From assembly GCA_900546445.1 (NCBI GenBank), contig URCV01000002.1, positions 7,544 through 71,543 on the forward strand: a stretch of 64,000 nt of DNA. The letters run 5' to 3'. This document shows positions 1-10,035 of the stretch, piece by piece (the first letter of the stretch is position 1; each line of letters opens with the position of its first letter). The DNA is from an uncultured Bacteroidales bacterium (GTDB lineage Bacteria > Bacteroidota > Bacteroidia > Bacteroidales > UBA932). The translations under genes were made by a program, and so were the position numbers. The notes under the pieces were generated by a model. The model did no database searches and had not been told where the DNA came from. It saw only the letters and a program-made list of their open reading frames with translations.

Positions 1-323
1 ACCTTAAGCCTCTTTACTATAAGCGATTGAGGGAGGCGGCGCAGGAACGTGCCGCCCAGATGGAGCAGTATTGCACCTCGACGGACGAGTGTCGCTCCGC
101 CCGACTGATACGCTATTTCGGACAGGAAGAAGTGCGCGACTGCGGGGTGTGCGATGTCTGCCGGGCACGAAAGGGGCGTGCACGGACTATTATTCGCGAA
201 TGGATGGGAGAGCATCCTGACTGGACGGAGCAGGAGCTTTTCGATTTTTTGAAAGATCCGGCTTCGGGACTATCCCCTTCGGATGTGGAGATAGCCCGAG
301 ACCTGATAGATTCTACTTTGTAA
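1..323 (+). CDS. recQ: RecQ-family ATP-dependent DNA helicase, C-terminal end (partial, 5' end outside window)
   Basis: The reading frame is open from base 3 to the stop at 321-323, so about 106 C-terminal residues are visible and the helicase core lies upstream of the window. The RecQ zinc-binding signature is clear: QYCTS, DECRS, RYFGQ and CGVCDVC supply the four cysteines. RecQ enzymes unwind DNA 3' to 5' during recombination and repair. Only about 55 residues follow the last cysteine pair, so no HRDC domain is present, which fits the short Bacteroidota RecQ form. The gene converges on dcp and the two coding regions overlap by 11 bases (313-323). The family call rests on the zinc site alone. 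Confidence 0.85.
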   Translation, partial: LKPLYYKRLREAAQERAAQMEQYCTSTDECRSARLIRYFGQEEVRDCGVCDVCRARKGRARTIIREWMGEHPDWTEQELFDFLKDPASGLSPSDVEIARDLIDSTL

Positions 324-2391
324 TTCCTAATTTGCGCAAGAGGGCACCTACCTCAGGGTCGTGACCACGGAAGTTCCTGAACATAACTGCAGGGTCTTCG
401 GTGTTACCGCGGCTCAGGATGTTCTTTCTAAAGCTCTCTGCGACTTCAGGGTTGAAGATGCCCTTTTCCTCGAAGAGTGAGAATGCGTCGGCTTCGAGCA
501 CCTCGCTCCATTTGTAGGAATAGTATCCGGCAGCGTATTGGCCCGTAAAGATGTGGGTGAAGGATGTGGAAATGCAGGTTCCGGGCACCTCGGGGAAGAC
601 GGCCACTTTCTTCAGTGTCTGAGTCTCATATCCTATCACGTCCGTGACATTCAATGCGCTAAGGTGGTTCCACGCCATATCGAGAATGCCGAAATGGAGC
701 TGACGCACCTGGAGATAGGCTGAGTTATAGTTCTTCGTGGTGCGAATCTTCTCGATGAGCTCGTCAGGAATCACTTCTCCGCTCTGATAGTGACGGGCAA
801 ATCCCTGCAGGAACTCTTTCTCGTAAGCCCAGTTCTCCATAAACTGCGATGGCAATTCCACGAAGTCGGTAGACACGTTAGTCGTGTTGAGACTTTCGTA
901 GCGACCCTCGCTGAGCATAGCGTGAAGGCTGTGACCGAACTCGTGAAGCAGGGTGCACAACTCGTCGTGGGTGATTAGGGACGGAGCGCTGGCAGTAGGC
1001 TTGGTGAAATTAGTCACCATACTTACGAACGGTCTGTGCTCTTCGCCGTTCTCGTAGCTAAGCCCCTGGAATTCAGTCATCCAAGCACCACCTCTTTTAG
1101 AAGCGCGAGGGAAGAAGTCGGCATAGAAGAGAGCCTTGTGGACTCCGTTCCTGTCCTTTACGTCGTAGACACGTACGTCCTTATGATATACAGGAAGGTC
1201 GCTGCGCTCCTCGAATTGGAGTCCGTAGAGCCTGCCTGCCAGTGAGAAAGCGGCGTTAATGCAGCTGTCCAGATTAAAGTAAGGCTTGAGTTCCAGCTCG
1301 TTGAAGGCGTAGTGTGCGTTTTTGTATTTTTCGCTCCAGAAAGAGAAGTCCCAGGCCTGGAGCTCCTTGCCTTCGTAGCCGTGTGCGCGGGCGAAGTCCC
1401 TTATGCGAGCCACTTCCTTTCTGGCCACCGGAAGAGATGGGGTAAGCAATTCGTTTAGGAAATGCTCCACCTCGGCAGGAGTCTTTATCATTCTCTCCTC
1501 GAGAACGTAGTCGGCGTAGGTCTCGTAGCCCAGGAGGTGAGCAATCTTGATTCGTAAATCGGTGATTTCGAGAACGGTGGAGGTGTTGTCGAATTCTCCT
1601 GAAGTAGCGCGTGTGGAGTAGGCGAGATACATCTTCTTCCTAAGGTCGCTTCTCTCGCTGAAACGCAGGAACGGACCATACATAGGATATGACAAATCGA
1701 ATGACCACCCTGATTCACCGTGCTGGGCAGCGGTTTCCTTAGCCTGTTCCACTAAGAAGTCCGGGAGTCCTGCGAGGTCTTTCTCGTCGGTGACGTTCAG
1801 ACGGTAAGCATTGTTAGCCGCGAGCACGTTCTTAGAGAAGCGAAGCTGGGCGAGGGAAAGCTTTTCCTTAAGCTCGCTCATCTGCGCCTTGTCCGCATCG
1901 CTGAGGAGCGCACCTCCGCGCACGAAAGACTTATAGGTCTTCTCCAGAAGGCGTCTCTGGTCCTGCTCCAGTCCCTCAGGATGTTCGTACACTTCCTTTA
2001 CTCTGTCGAAAAGAGCAGGGTTCAAGTTTACGAACATAGAGTACTCGTTCAGAAGCGGAGTCACGTCTTCGGCTATCTGCTGGAGCTCCTCCGAAGAGTC
2101 CGCCTCCATTACGTTAAAGAAGATTCCTGACACCCTGTCTAAGGTCTTTCCGCTATTCTCGAGGGCGAGAATGGTATTCTCGAAGGTAGGTCTGTCCGGA
2201 TTCTCCACGATGGCGGTAACCTCCGATTTGGCCTCCTCTATGCCTTTACGGAAGGCAGGCATATAGTGTTCTGTCTTTATCTTGTCGAATTCCGGTGCGC
2301 CGTATTCCAGGGACGACTCCCTGAGAAGCGGGTTTGTATTACAAGCGCTCATAGCTAAAATAAGAGTTGATGCAAGTGTGATTTGTTTCAT
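313..2391 (-). CDS. dcp: M3-family zinc metallopeptidase, peptidyl-dipeptidase Dcp, lipoprotein
   Basis: 692 residues. The M3 catalytic motif HEFGH is at H483-H487, and the third zinc ligand is probably E512 in DFVELPSQ, so all catalytic residues are present. The N-terminus has a short hydrophobic segment ending MSAC (Cys17), a plausible lipobox, so the enzyme is probably anchored in the periplasmic or outer-membrane leaflet. Peptidyl-dipeptidases release dipeptides from the C-terminus of short peptides and serve peptide nutrition and turnover. It is the last gene of the minus-strand operon that starts with tamB, 4 bases after the MBL hydrolase gene. Oligopeptidase A is the main alternative within the family. 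Confidence 0.9.
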   Translation of the reverse strand: MKQITLASTLILAMSACNTNPLLRESSLEYGAPEFDKIKTEHYMPAFRKGIEEAKSEVTAIVENPDRPTFENTILALENSGKTLDRVSGIFFNVMEADSSEELQQIAEDVTPLLNEYSMFVNLNPALFDRVKEVYEHPEGLEQDQRRLLEKTYKSFVRGGALLSDADKAQMSELKEKLSLAQLRFSKNVLAANNAYRLNVTDEKDLAGLPDFLVEQAKETAAQHGESGWSFDLSYPMYGPFLRFSERSDLRKKMYLAYSTRATSGEFDNTSTVLEITDLRIKIAHLLGYETYADYVLEERMIKTPAEVEHFLNELLTPSLPVARKEVARIRDFARAHGYEGKELQAWDFSFWSEKYKNAHYAFNELELKPYFNLDSCINAAFSLAGRLYGLQFEERSDLPVYHKDVRVYDVKDRNGVHKALFYADFFPRASKRGGAWMTEFQGLSYENGEEHRPFVSMVTNFTKPTASAPSLITHDELCTLLHEFGHSLHAMLSEGRYESLNTTNVSTDFVELPSQFMENWAYEKEFLQGFARHYQSGEVIPDELIEKIRTTKNYNSAYLQVRQLHFGILDMAWNHLSALNVTDVIGYETQTLKKVAVFPEVPGTCISTSFTHIFTGQYAAGYYSYKWSEVLEADAFSLFEEKGIFNPEVAESFRKNILSRGNTEDPAVMFRNFRGHDPEVGALLRKLGITK

Positions 2392-2395
2392 AATT

Positions 2396-3265
2396 CTATT
2401 CTGATTCTATCGTTAATCCGTCGTATGCTGCGTGTATGCCCTCCGGAAGCAGTGTCTCCAGCTGTACGTGGGTACCCAGCGCGTGGGCCAAGTGGGTAAG
2501 ATAGGTATCCTTCGCACCTATCCTTCGCGCCATCTCTATGGCCTGCTCGAGATTGAAATGCGAGTGGTGAGGCTTGAACCCCACGCAGTTAAGCGTCACG
2601 GCGCTGAGTCCGCGAAGCTTTTCGAGCTCGCTGTCGTCCATGGTCTTGAAATCCGTGATATAGGCTATGTCTCCGAACCTGAATCCCAGCACCGAGAAAG
2701 TCTTTTCGGCATCATGATACCCCTGAATGGGAATCACCTCCACGCTTTGTCTCACGGGAGAGGTGAGTTCGGGCCTTTCCTTATGGTATCCCACTCCGCT
2801 TACCCATACTAATCGCGGAAGGGTGTCGTTAGGCTCCACCATAAATGGAGTGTGCCCGTCTATCCTCTTTATGCCCCATTCCGGTACGCCTGGGTAGTGG
2901 TGCTCCGTAAATGCGTAGCTGTATTCCTTTTTCAGGGAATTTTCCACATACTCCTCGCAATAGATGTTTATGGGCTTGTGCTCCAGAAGGTTGAACGAAC
3001 GCAGGTCGTCCATTCCTCCGGTGTGGTCCTTATGGCTATGCGTGAGCAGCACCGCGTCGAGGTGCTGCACGTCTTCGCGAAGCATCTGTATCCTGAAATC
3101 CGGACCGCAATCCACGAGTATGGTAATGTCTCCGTATTTGACTAAGGCAGAAGAGCGAAACCTGTTGTCCTTAGGGTCCCGACTCTTGCACACTTCGCAC
3201 TCGCAGCCTATGACAGGAATGCCCTGCGACGTGCCCGTTCCTAAAAATGTCAATTGGGTTTTCAT
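2396..3265 (-). CDS. MBL-fold metallohydrolase, PhnP-like
   Basis: 289 residues with the metallo-beta-lactamase metal site THSHKDH (H76, H78, D80, H81). A cysteine cluster C21, C23, C26 (CECEVC) resembles the structural zinc site of PhnP, the phosphoribosyl cyclic phosphate phosphodiesterase. No phn genes are nearby, so the substrate is probably another cyclic phosphodiester; that is inference. Its start overlaps the mtaB stop by 4 bases (ATGA), indicating translational coupling. The protein has no signal peptide and is probably cytoplasmic. Length is normal for the family. Confidence 0.8.
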   Translation of the reverse strand: MKTQLTFLGTGTSQGIPVIGCECEVCKSRDPKDNRFRSSALVKYGDITILVDCGPDFRIQMLREDVQHLDAVLLTHSHKDHTGGMDDLRSFNLLEHKPINIYCEEYVENSLKKEYSYAFTEHHYPGVPEWGIKRIDGHTPFMVEPNDTLPRLVWVSGVGYHKERPELTSPVRQSVEVIPIQGYHDAEKTFSVLGFRFGDIAYITDFKTMDDSELEKLRGLSAVTLNCVGFKPHHSHFNLEQAIEMARRIGAKDTYLTHLAHALGTHVQLETLLPEGIHAAYDGLTIESE

Positions 3266-4494
3266 AATGTAACCTCCACTATCTTTCCTACCAGGGAAGG
3301 GTCGTAATCGCGGCTTACTCTCACGTAGTTACCCGAATAACCTCCCATCTTCCCGTCTTTTTCCTTCGATTCGAAAAGCACGAGGGCCTTTTTCCCCTTT
3401 TGGGATTCCACGAACTCCTCGTGAAGCTTAGCGCATAGTTCCTCGAGCACGGCCACCCTGTGTTTCTTCACCTCCTCGCTCACTTGGCCGTCCATCTCTG
3501 CGGCAGGAGTTCCCGGTCTGCGCGAATAAGGGAAAATGTGCAGGAACGCCGGATGAATCTCCTTCAGGAAGGCATAAGTCTTCTCGAAAAGTTCCTCGGT
3601 CTCTCCCGGAAGGCCTACCATAATGTCTATTCCTATGAACACTCCATCGCCCAATTTCTCTCTCAGCGTATCTATTTTGTGTTTGAAGAATTCGGTGGTA
3701 TAGTGCCTTCCCATAGCCTCCAAAATCTCGTCGCAGCCCACCTGAAGCGGGATATGAAAATGAGGCTGAATCTTACTTCCGCTTGCTATCCAGTCGATTA
3801 TCTCGTCGCTTAAGAGATTGGGCTCTATGCTAGAAATGCGATACCTCTCGATGCCCTCGACCCTGTCCAGCGCTTTCAGCAGGTCCAGGAAGGTCTCGCC
3901 CGTGCTTCTGCCGAAATCGCCCGTATTCACCCCAGTGATGACCACTTCCTTCACCCCGAGCGCCGCGATTTCCTCTGCCATCCGGACACATTCGCAGATG
4001 GGAATGTTCCTGCTGTCTCCTCGGGCCAATGGCACCGTGCAATACCTGCAGTGGTTGTCGCAACCGTCCTGCACCTTGAGGAAGCTCCTGGTCCTCTCGC
4101 CGCTGCTATAGGCTCCGAAGGTCTCCTCGGGCTCTGCGGGAGTGCTTTCTTTCAGGCCAATCCCTTCGAGGACGTCGGGCACTATCCGGGACTTTTCCTT
4201 GCATCCGAACACTTTCCACACGCCTTCGATTTTCGATATTTCCTCTTTTCTGAGCTCGGCGCTGCATCCGCACACGACTATGCGTGCCTGTGGCGAACGC
4301 CTGTGCATCTTCCTTATGAGGTTACGCGACTTCGAGTCGGAAGTGGCTGTGACGGAACAGGTGTTTATAAGGTATATGTCCGCTTCTCCGGAAGGCGAGG
4401 CCACTTCGAGTCCTGCCTTTCGGAAATCTCTTTCGTATGTAGATGTCTCGGCGTAGTTCAGCTTGCAGCCGAGGGTCAAGAATGCTATTTTCAT
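3262..4494 (-). CDS. mtaB: tRNA (N6-threonylcarbamoyladenosine-37 C2)-methylthiotransferase MtaB
   Basis: 410 residues. The radical-SAM cluster motif CDNHCRYC gives C145, C149, C152. The N-terminal UPF0004 domain carries C10, C46 and a cysteine at 75 or 77 for the second 4Fe-4S cluster. A C-terminal TRAM-like tail is present. The enzyme converts t6A37 to ms2t6A37 in ANN-decoding tRNAs. The opening LGCKLNYAE is typical of MtaB rather than MiaB or RimO. Notably, tsaD, which helps make its t6A substrate, lies divergently just beyond tamB. It overlaps folB upstream and the MBL gene downstream by 4 bases each. Confidence 0.92.
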   Translation of the reverse strand: MKIAFLTLGCKLNYAETSTYERDFRKAGLEVASPSGEADIYLINTCSVTATSDSKSRNLIRKMHRRSPQARIVVCGCSAELRKEEISKIEGVWKVFGCKEKSRIVPDVLEGIGLKESTPAEPEETFGAYSSGERTRSFLKVQDGCDNHCRYCTVPLARGDSRNIPICECVRMAEEIAALGVKEVVITGVNTGDFGRSTGETFLDLLKALDRVEGIERYRISSIEPNLLSDEIIDWIASGSKIQPHFHIPLQVGCDEILEAMGRHYTTEFFKHKIDTLREKLGDGVFIGIDIMVGLPGETEELFEKTYAFLKEIHPAFLHIFPYSRRPGTPAAEMDGQVSEEVKKHRVAVLEELCAKLHEEFVESQKGKKALVLFESKEKDGKMGGYSGNYVRVSRDYDPSLVGKIVEVTL

Positions 4495-4844
4495 CTGCTG
4501 ATGGTGATTTTAGCCCTGTCTGCAGGACCGCTTACCGGCGGATGGAGTTTCGACAGGCTTATGCTGAAGTGCTCCAGCTCCGGGAAATTCTTTTCCAAGG
4601 CTTGGAAGATTCTGGCGCCTACGTTTTCTATGAGGTTTGACGGGATTTTCATCTCGGCCTCTATTATCTGATAGACTATGCCGTAGTCTATGGCGTGCTT
4701 GATGTTGTCGGTGGCTAGGACCCGGTCCAGCTCGACCTCCGCGCTGAAGTCCACTATGTATTGAGTGCCTTTTTCCCTTTCGAAGTCATAGCATCCGTGA
4801 AAGGCGTGGAAGGTCATTCCGAGTAATTCTAGGGTTCCTTTCAT
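4491..4844 (-). CDS. folB: dihydroneopterin aldolase FolB
   Basis: 117 residues starting MKGTLELLGM. FolB cleaves 7,8-dihydroneopterin to 6-hydroxymethyl-dihydropterin and glycolaldehyde in folate synthesis. The conserved substrate-binding glutamate is E22 in the HGCYDFEREKG segment, and the C-terminal lysine motif is SLSKLHPP (K99). An in-frame ATG lies 19 codons upstream at 4901, but the start at 4844 is preferred because it forms a 4-base ATGA overlap with the preceding methyltransferase stop and because the homologous region begins there. It is one of four folate genes in the window, with folC, folD and glyA. Confidence 0.92.
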   Translation of the reverse strand: MKGTLELLGMTFHAFHGCYDFEREKGTQYIVDFSAEVELDRVLATDNIKHAIDYGIVYQIIEAEMKIPSNLIENVGARIFQALEKNFPELEHFSISLSKLHPPVSGPADRAKITISR

Positions 4845-5548
4845 TTCAATATTAAGAAGACTGTGGGTTGTTTGCCTATGGTGAGCCTTTCCTTTTTCCA
4901 TTCTTGGGCGCTCAGCGTCTTGATGTATTGCTGCTCGGAGGTGAGGTTCACCGCCACGCAGAGTTTCGTGTCGGGACTTAGGCAGGCTATGAAGTCCGTG
5001 AGCAAAGTGTCGCTGCGATAGGGCGTTTCTATGAAAATTTGCGTCTGGTTGAGGCTCGACGACATCTTTTCCGCGTCACGGATGGCGGCGCGGCGCTGGT
5101 CGGCCTTTGCGGGGAGGTACCCCCGGAACGCGAACGACTGCCCGTTGAGGCCACTGCCCATCAGCGCGAGCATCAGCGACGAAGGACCGACCAGCGGGCA
5201 CACCTGAATGGTGTGCCGGTGGCAAAGTGCCACCAGCGCCGCCCCCGGATCTGCTACGGCAGGTAATCCGGCCTCACTGATAAGACCCACGTCCTTTCCA
5301 TCCTCGAAAAGATCCAACATCTTTTCTATCTGCTCAGGCTGCGTATGCTCATTGAGCTCCACGAAAGTAAGCTCGTCTATATGCCCCTTGAGCCCCGCTC
5401 TCGAAAGATAACGCCTCACCGTGCGCTCCTCCTCCACCACATATCTGTCTATGCGATGCAAAAGCTCAAGCGTAGGCTCAGGTATGACCTCTCTCGGGTC
5501 GCTCTCGCTAAGCGGCGAGGGAATCAAATATAATTTTCCTTTACTCAT
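4841..5548 (-). CDS. SAM-dependent tetrapyrrole-methylase-fold methyltransferase (RsmI-like)
   Basis: 235 residues. Two motifs mark the RsmI branch of the TP-methylase fold: GLISEAGLPAVADPG at about residues 88-102 and LVGPSSLMLALMGSG at about 117-131. RsmI methylates the 2'-O of C1402 in 16S rRNA. This protein is shorter than standard RsmI (about 280 residues) and its FIETPYRS element is kept, so it may be the second, short paralogue common in Bacteroidota, with an unproven target. It overlaps tamB by 8 bases and folB by 4. Confidence 0.75.
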   Translation of the reverse strand: MSKGKLYLIPSPLSESDPREVIPEPTLELLHRIDRYVVEEERTVRRYLSRAGLKGHIDELTFVELNEHTQPEQIEKMLDLFEDGKDVGLISEAGLPAVADPGAALVALCHRHTIQVCPLVGPSSLMLALMGSGLNGQSFAFRGYLPAKADQRRAAIRDAEKMSSSLNQTQIFIETPYRSDTLLTDFIACLSPDTKLCVAVNLTSEQQYIKTLSAQEWKKERLTIGKQPTVFLILK

Positions 5549-8500
5549 TCTTTATCACAAGAGTCTTGTTAGGGACTTTCTCCACATCCTTCTCCTCCTC
5601 TTCCTTCTTGAAAAGCCTTCTCAGATACGAGCGTAAGCTGTCGTACTCCTTCTGGTAAGATACACCTATGCCGTTTCTCTGGCTGTTGTCGAGATAATTG
5701 GTATAGTCATCGGCCGAATGCGAGAAGATGTTTAGTCTGAATCGTCCGTCCTTATTCAACTTTACGTTTATGTCCAAATCGCCCACGACGTTCTCATCGC
5801 TCGTAGAACTGAACTTGCGGTTGCCCACCGAACCGTTCACCGACACCATGTTGTCGAAGAGCTGAGTAGACACCGCGACGTCCATCACGTCGTTACCCAC
5901 CTCGTTCTGTTGGTAGCTAAGACCCAAGTCCAAAGGTATGTTCAGCTTCTGCAGCACCGCATTCAGCTGCCCCGACATTATGGACGCGAGGTTACTGTAG
6001 ATGAAGTTCGAACTGCTGTTACTGTTGTTTACGATACCGCTTTGGGTTCCCGGCATGAATCCTCCCAGGACTACCAGTGCGAGGAACTGTCGAGACACCT
6101 TGTCCTCAGTGCTCAATTCGCTCTCCACCAGAGACTTCGTGCTCGGGTCGAGGTCCGGAATGTCTATCGAGAATCCTAATGAAGGATTACGCAGCTTGTC
6201 CGAAATCTTCAAGTTGCAGTTCACGAGCCTTCTCGTGGAAACCGAGGTCGTGTCCGAAATCAGCGGACCGAGCGAGGTCTTCAGGGAGTATCGTGCGTCT
6301 ATGTTCAATTCCGTATCCAACACATCGCCCGCGAAAGTGAGCGAGCTGCCGCTTTCTATGTTGAAATCCTTGCTTATCAGCGAACTGAGTGTGGCGAAGT
6401 GGTACTTTCCTTCCGTGATGTTATAGTTTCCTCCCAGCGAGATGTTGCCCGTGGTGGTGTTAGCGTCGGCTGTGATTACGCCATCGCCCGAGATGCTGAG
6501 TGCGTTGCTGCCTTCCTTGTCCAGGGCTGCCACTATCGAAAGTCCCGGATTCACGGTCATACGACACTTGGCCTCCAGCTTGGAGTGCGATGTTCCCACT
6601 TTATGTATGGCGCTGGTGGAGAACTCGTCGGTTTCTTCTTGCTCCTCTTCCGGTTCCTTGAACTGGAGAAGTCCTCCTGAGTTCTGCACTCCTGCCGAGA
6701 TGGCTACATTTATCTTACCCGTACCGGAATTGGCTATGTCGGCATCGAGAAGCAAGTTCGACATATCCGGTCCCGACAGGCGTATGTTTCCATCGAGGGC
6801 CAGCGTTCCGTAGTAGTCGCTGCTGCCCGAGTTCTTGTCCAGCACGCTGAGTCCGTCGAGGCGAAGCGTCAGGTCAGGCACCTTTCCGCTGAGCGTGGCG
6901 CTGCCTTTCTTCCCGTCACGTATGTCGATTCTGTCCACGATGAGGTTTTCCTGCTCGTAGCGCATACGTCCGTTAAGCGTATAGGTTACTCCTGTAGGCA
7001 CCAATCCCACGCGTAGGTTCGTAAGGGACAGGCCGTTACTCTGTACCGAGATGTGGTCCAGAGGACCGCTCGCATTCACTTTTCCGTCCACGGCTCCGTC
7101 CAGAAGGAAGCAAATCCCCGTCAGGGCAGGCTGTATGACGTTAGGGTTGAACGAGTTGAGCGAGAGTCTCGCGTTCAGGTAGTTGGACAGGGCATTGTAC
7201 GAGCCGTCCATCTTTATCGCGTAGTCCTTTTCGGATATGCCATTGGTCAGGGTGAACTTGAAGAGGTCGTCCTCGTCGTCGAGGTGGGCCGTAAGGTGGA
7301 TGTTGCCCGCATGGGCCCGTCCTATTCCCAGATCCGGGCACAGCAGCTCGGCCATTAGTCCGGCATTGGTGCTCGAAGGACTGCTTAAATAGACGAATCC
7401 GTCCAGCGAACCGGACAGCGGCATATCGGAGCTCAGGAAGATATTGGCCGTGGACAGGTCTATGTCCTTTAGCTTCAAGGCCAGCGTCGAAGGTGTGGTC
7501 CCGCTCACGCCGCCGCTTATCATTATCTGCTGCTTTCCGTTAGATAGCAGGAAGTCACTTATCGTAAGGTTCTTCGGGCGGTAGGTGATTTGCGGCTGCG
7601 AGAAGCTCCATCTCTGTCCGTTCATCATCACGCTCGAACTTTCTATCTCGTTCTCTATGTGGATGTCTCCGTTCTCTTCGCGACTGAAGATGGTGCTCAG
7701 GTTAATATCCATCGAGATGTCCTTATCCAGCAGTCTTCCTACCTTGAGGGTGGTGAGCGCCGTGTTGTTCCCTGCGTTTATGCTCAGGGTGGCGTTCTGG
7801 GCGCTAAGCTTGTCATGCGAGGCTCCCTGCACGCTTACATGCGCCTGCACGGCGCCTTTCGACGAATTTACGCTGCCTTCGAGGCCTTTGAGTATGGATT
7901 TGTTCACCTTTATTCCCTTAGATGAGAATTGGGCTACGAGGGTGGAGTCCTTCTTAAGTCTTACGTAACCTTGCGTGCCGGGGGCTATCTTTATGTCCTT
8001 ATGCAGGAAACTCAATGCCTCCTTGGTATCCTTCACGTAGAAGGACGCGTCGAAGTAACGTCCGTCCCATCGCGGCGAATAAGTTAGAAGGGCCGGGACG
8101 GAAATGCCGGCAGTCGAGGCAAGTATAGGGTCCGTAAGGGTGGATAGGTCAGGGTCTCCCGCGTAGGAGAAGTCCGCAAATGCCGAGCGCAGGTTCATCC
8201 TTATCTTGTCCTGCTCCATCACCGAGGCGAACAGGATGTCGCCTATGTTATGCTTTCCGTCTTCGTCCGCATAGGTGAGTTTCGAGATGGTCGCATCTCC
8301 TATGAGCACTCCTCCGTCTGTCTTTCGGAAGTTTATGTTCATCATAGCCGATACCGTGGAGGTAGGGCTTTTCTTGTCTATGTTAAGCGCCGCCAAATCG
8401 GCATAGCCCAGGAGCAGGTTGAACTTGTAGATGGAGTTGCTGCTCTTTGCCGACAGCGAGAAACTGCCTCCGAATATGAAGTTGAGGTTAGGGTCGTTAC

Positions 8501-10028
8501 ACCTCACGTTTCCCGTAAAGGTGTTATCCTTAAAGTAGCCGTTACCGTCTATCCTGCTGAAAGTGTAGTCGTTAAATGTGAGCTGCGAGACATCGAGCCT
8601 GTCCACCACTATGTGTGGATTGCCTTTTTCGAGCGTGCCCTTGCTCTTCAGTTCGAGACTCGTGCGCCCCAGACCTTCGCCCAGCCCTGCCTTCGACAGA
8701 TCTACCTTTTCCAATGCCAATTCGCCCTCGTACTTCGGAGCCGTCTGCTCCTTGACGAGGTCTTTAAGTGCCGCTGCGAGCTTTATCGCGCCTATCTCGC
8801 TGTCGAGCGTCAATTCGGCCTGTATGTCGTTAAGAGGGCCTTCCACCACTCCGTGAATGTCTGCGGTGACTCCGGGAGCGTATTGGCCGAGGTCCAATCT
8901 CACCTCCGGCACCAGTCCCGAGACGAACTTGCCTATGCTCTCCGAGGTGAATTCCAGCTTGCGCGAATCCAGATGGACGTAGGCGCTGTCGGGAGTGAAG
9001 ATGTCGTCTACGTTAAGCGTCAGGTCGGCCTTTATGCCGCTGTGTCTGTCGGTGAATTTGGCCTTTCCTATATGGAAGTTCGCTATGGGGCCTTCGGCTT
9101 GCAGTCCGTCTATGTCCAGCAGAACGGGACTGTCCTTGAAGATGCCGCAGAAGTAACTTACGCTATTCAGCGACAGGGGAGTCGCCGTGGCGTCTATCGA
9201 AAGCTTTATCTTGTTCAGAAAATCCGAGAAGTCGTTCATAGTACGGCAGGCCATGGTGTATTTCTTTATGGACACGTTAGACCACTCGTCTATGATTCTG
9301 GCGTCGGTTATCGTGGTTACTCCCATGTAGACGTTGCCGTGGCCTGAAACCAGGCAGGAATAACCGCACTTTTCCTTTATTCTTACCCAATCCACCGCGA
9401 AGTCGCATCCTCCGTCCTTGAAGTTTATGTCGTGTCCCTTCGCATCCGCCACCAGATCCAGGTCGCGCCAGTCTATGCCGTGGCCGGGGTATTCATAGTC
9501 ATCGTTTTCGTCCATAATGACCATACGGTAGTGGAAATTGTCTATGTCCGCTCTCTTTATGCAGAAGAGGTCCGGCATCTCTTGGAGCGAGCCGTCTCCC
9601 TTAGGGATTCGGAACACGGAGGCTATGTTGTTGTCCACTCCGTTCTCGTCTTCGTCGAAAATCACGAGGTTTAAGGTGAAGTCCTTCGCCCTGACCCTGT
9701 CCAGCTGCATTCCTCCCTTTTTAGACAGGAGCCCCTTCAGGGAGAAGGTGGCGGAAACGTGACTGGCGGACATCAGCGTGTCCAACTCGTTTCTCGGATT
9801 ACTGTCTATGAGGGCGAAGTCCTTTATTATGAGGGTGGTAAATGGTGCGAACTTGATGGCCGAGAAGTGAATCTCCCCGTCGATGTGGCTTTCTGCGGCT
9901 TTCATTGCCTTATTGGCCAATCGCGTCTGCACCCATGGGGTCTGAAGCAGAATAAGACCTACCCCCAGAAACAGCACCACTGCTTCCAAAACACGGGTAA
10001 TTATGGTCCTTATTCTCTTCTTGCGCAT
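5541..10028 (-). CDS. tamB: TamB / DUF490 translocation-and-assembly module protein
   Basis: 1495 residues. One N-terminal membrane anchor (about residues 10-30) is followed by a very long, repetitive beta-rich region and a C-terminal DUF490 region (about the last 350 residues). This is the bridge-like architecture of TamB/AsmA proteins, which span the periplasm and are implicated in outer-membrane protein insertion and phospholipid transport. No TamA/BamA-type barrel gene is adjacent. It is the first gene of a six-gene minus-strand operon. A TAAATTTG -7 box ends only 7 bases before the ATG, so its mRNA should have almost no leader. A 365-codon antisense frame inside it is a shadow. Confidence 0.88.
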   Translation of the reverse strand: MRKKRIRTIITRVLEAVVLFLGVGLILLQTPWVQTRLANKAMKAAESHIDGEIHFSAIKFAPFTTLIIKDFALIDSNPRNELDTLMSASHVSATFSLKGLLSKKGGMQLDRVRAKDFTLNLVIFDEDENGVDNNIASVFRIPKGDGSLQEMPDLFCIKRADIDNFHYRMVIMDENDDYEYPGHGIDWRDLDLVADAKGHDINFKDGGCDFAVDWVRIKEKCGYSCLVSGHGNVYMGVTTITDARIIDEWSNVSIKKYTMACRTMNDFSDFLNKIKLSIDATATPLSLNSVSYFCGIFKDSPVLLDIDGLQAEGPIANFHIGKAKFTDRHSGIKADLTLNVDDIFTPDSAYVHLDSRKLEFTSESIGKFVSGLVPEVRLDLGQYAPGVTADIHGVVEGPLNDIQAELTLDSEIGAIKLAAALKDLVKEQTAPKYEGELALEKVDLSKAGLGEGLGRTSLELKSKGTLEKGNPHIVVDRLDVSQLTFNDYTFSRIDGNGYFKDNTFTGNVRCNDPNLNFIFGGSFSLSAKSSNSIYKFNLLLGYADLAALNIDKKSPTSTVSAMMNINFRKTDGGVLIGDATISKLTYADEDGKHNIGDILFASVMEQDKIRMNLRSAFADFSYAGDPDLSTLTDPILASTAGISVPALLTYSPRWDGRYFDASFYVKDTKEALSFLHKDIKIAPGTQGYVRLKKDSTLVAQFSSKGIKVNKSILKGLEGSVNSSKGAVQAHVSVQGASHDKLSAQNATLSINAGNNTALTTLKVGRLLDKDISMDINLSTIFSREENGDIHIENEIESSSVMMNGQRWSFSQPQITYRPKNLTISDFLLSNGKQQIMISGGVSGTTPSTLALKLKDIDLSTANIFLSSDMPLSGSLDGFVYLSSPSSTNAGLMAELLCPDLGIGRAHAGNIHLTAHLDDEDDLFKFTLTNGISEKDYAIKMDGSYNALSNYLNARLSLNSFNPNVIQPALTGICFLLDGAVDGKVNASGPLDHISVQSNGLSLTNLRVGLVPTGVTYTLNGRMRYEQENLIVDRIDIRDGKKGSATLSGKVPDLTLRLDGLSVLDKNSGSSDYYGTLALDGNIRLSGPDMSNLLLDADIANSGTGKINVAISAGVQNSGGLLQFKEPEEEQEETDEFSTSAIHKVGTSHSKLEAKCRMTVNPGLSIVAALDKEGSNALSISGDGVITADANTTTGNISLGGNYNITEGKYHFATLSSLISKDFNIESGSSLTFAGDVLDTELNIDARYSLKTSLGPLISDTTSVSTRRLVNCNLKISDKLRNPSLGFSIDIPDLDPSTKSLVESELSTEDKVSRQFLALVVLGGFMPGTQSGIVNNSNSSSNFIYSNLASIMSGQLNAVLQKLNIPLDLGLSYQQNEVGNDVMDVAVSTQLFDNMVSVNGSVGNRKFSSTSDENVVGDLDINVKLNKDGRFRLNIFSHSADDYTNYLDNSQRNGIGVSYQKEYDSLRSYLRRLFKKEEEEKDVEKVPNKTLVIKNE

Positions 10029-10035
10029 ATTCGCT

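Noticed and set aside
8250..9347. 365-codon open frame antisense to tamB
   Set aside because: Same reasoning: a long antisense frame in a repetitive beta-rich gene, with no recognisable motif.
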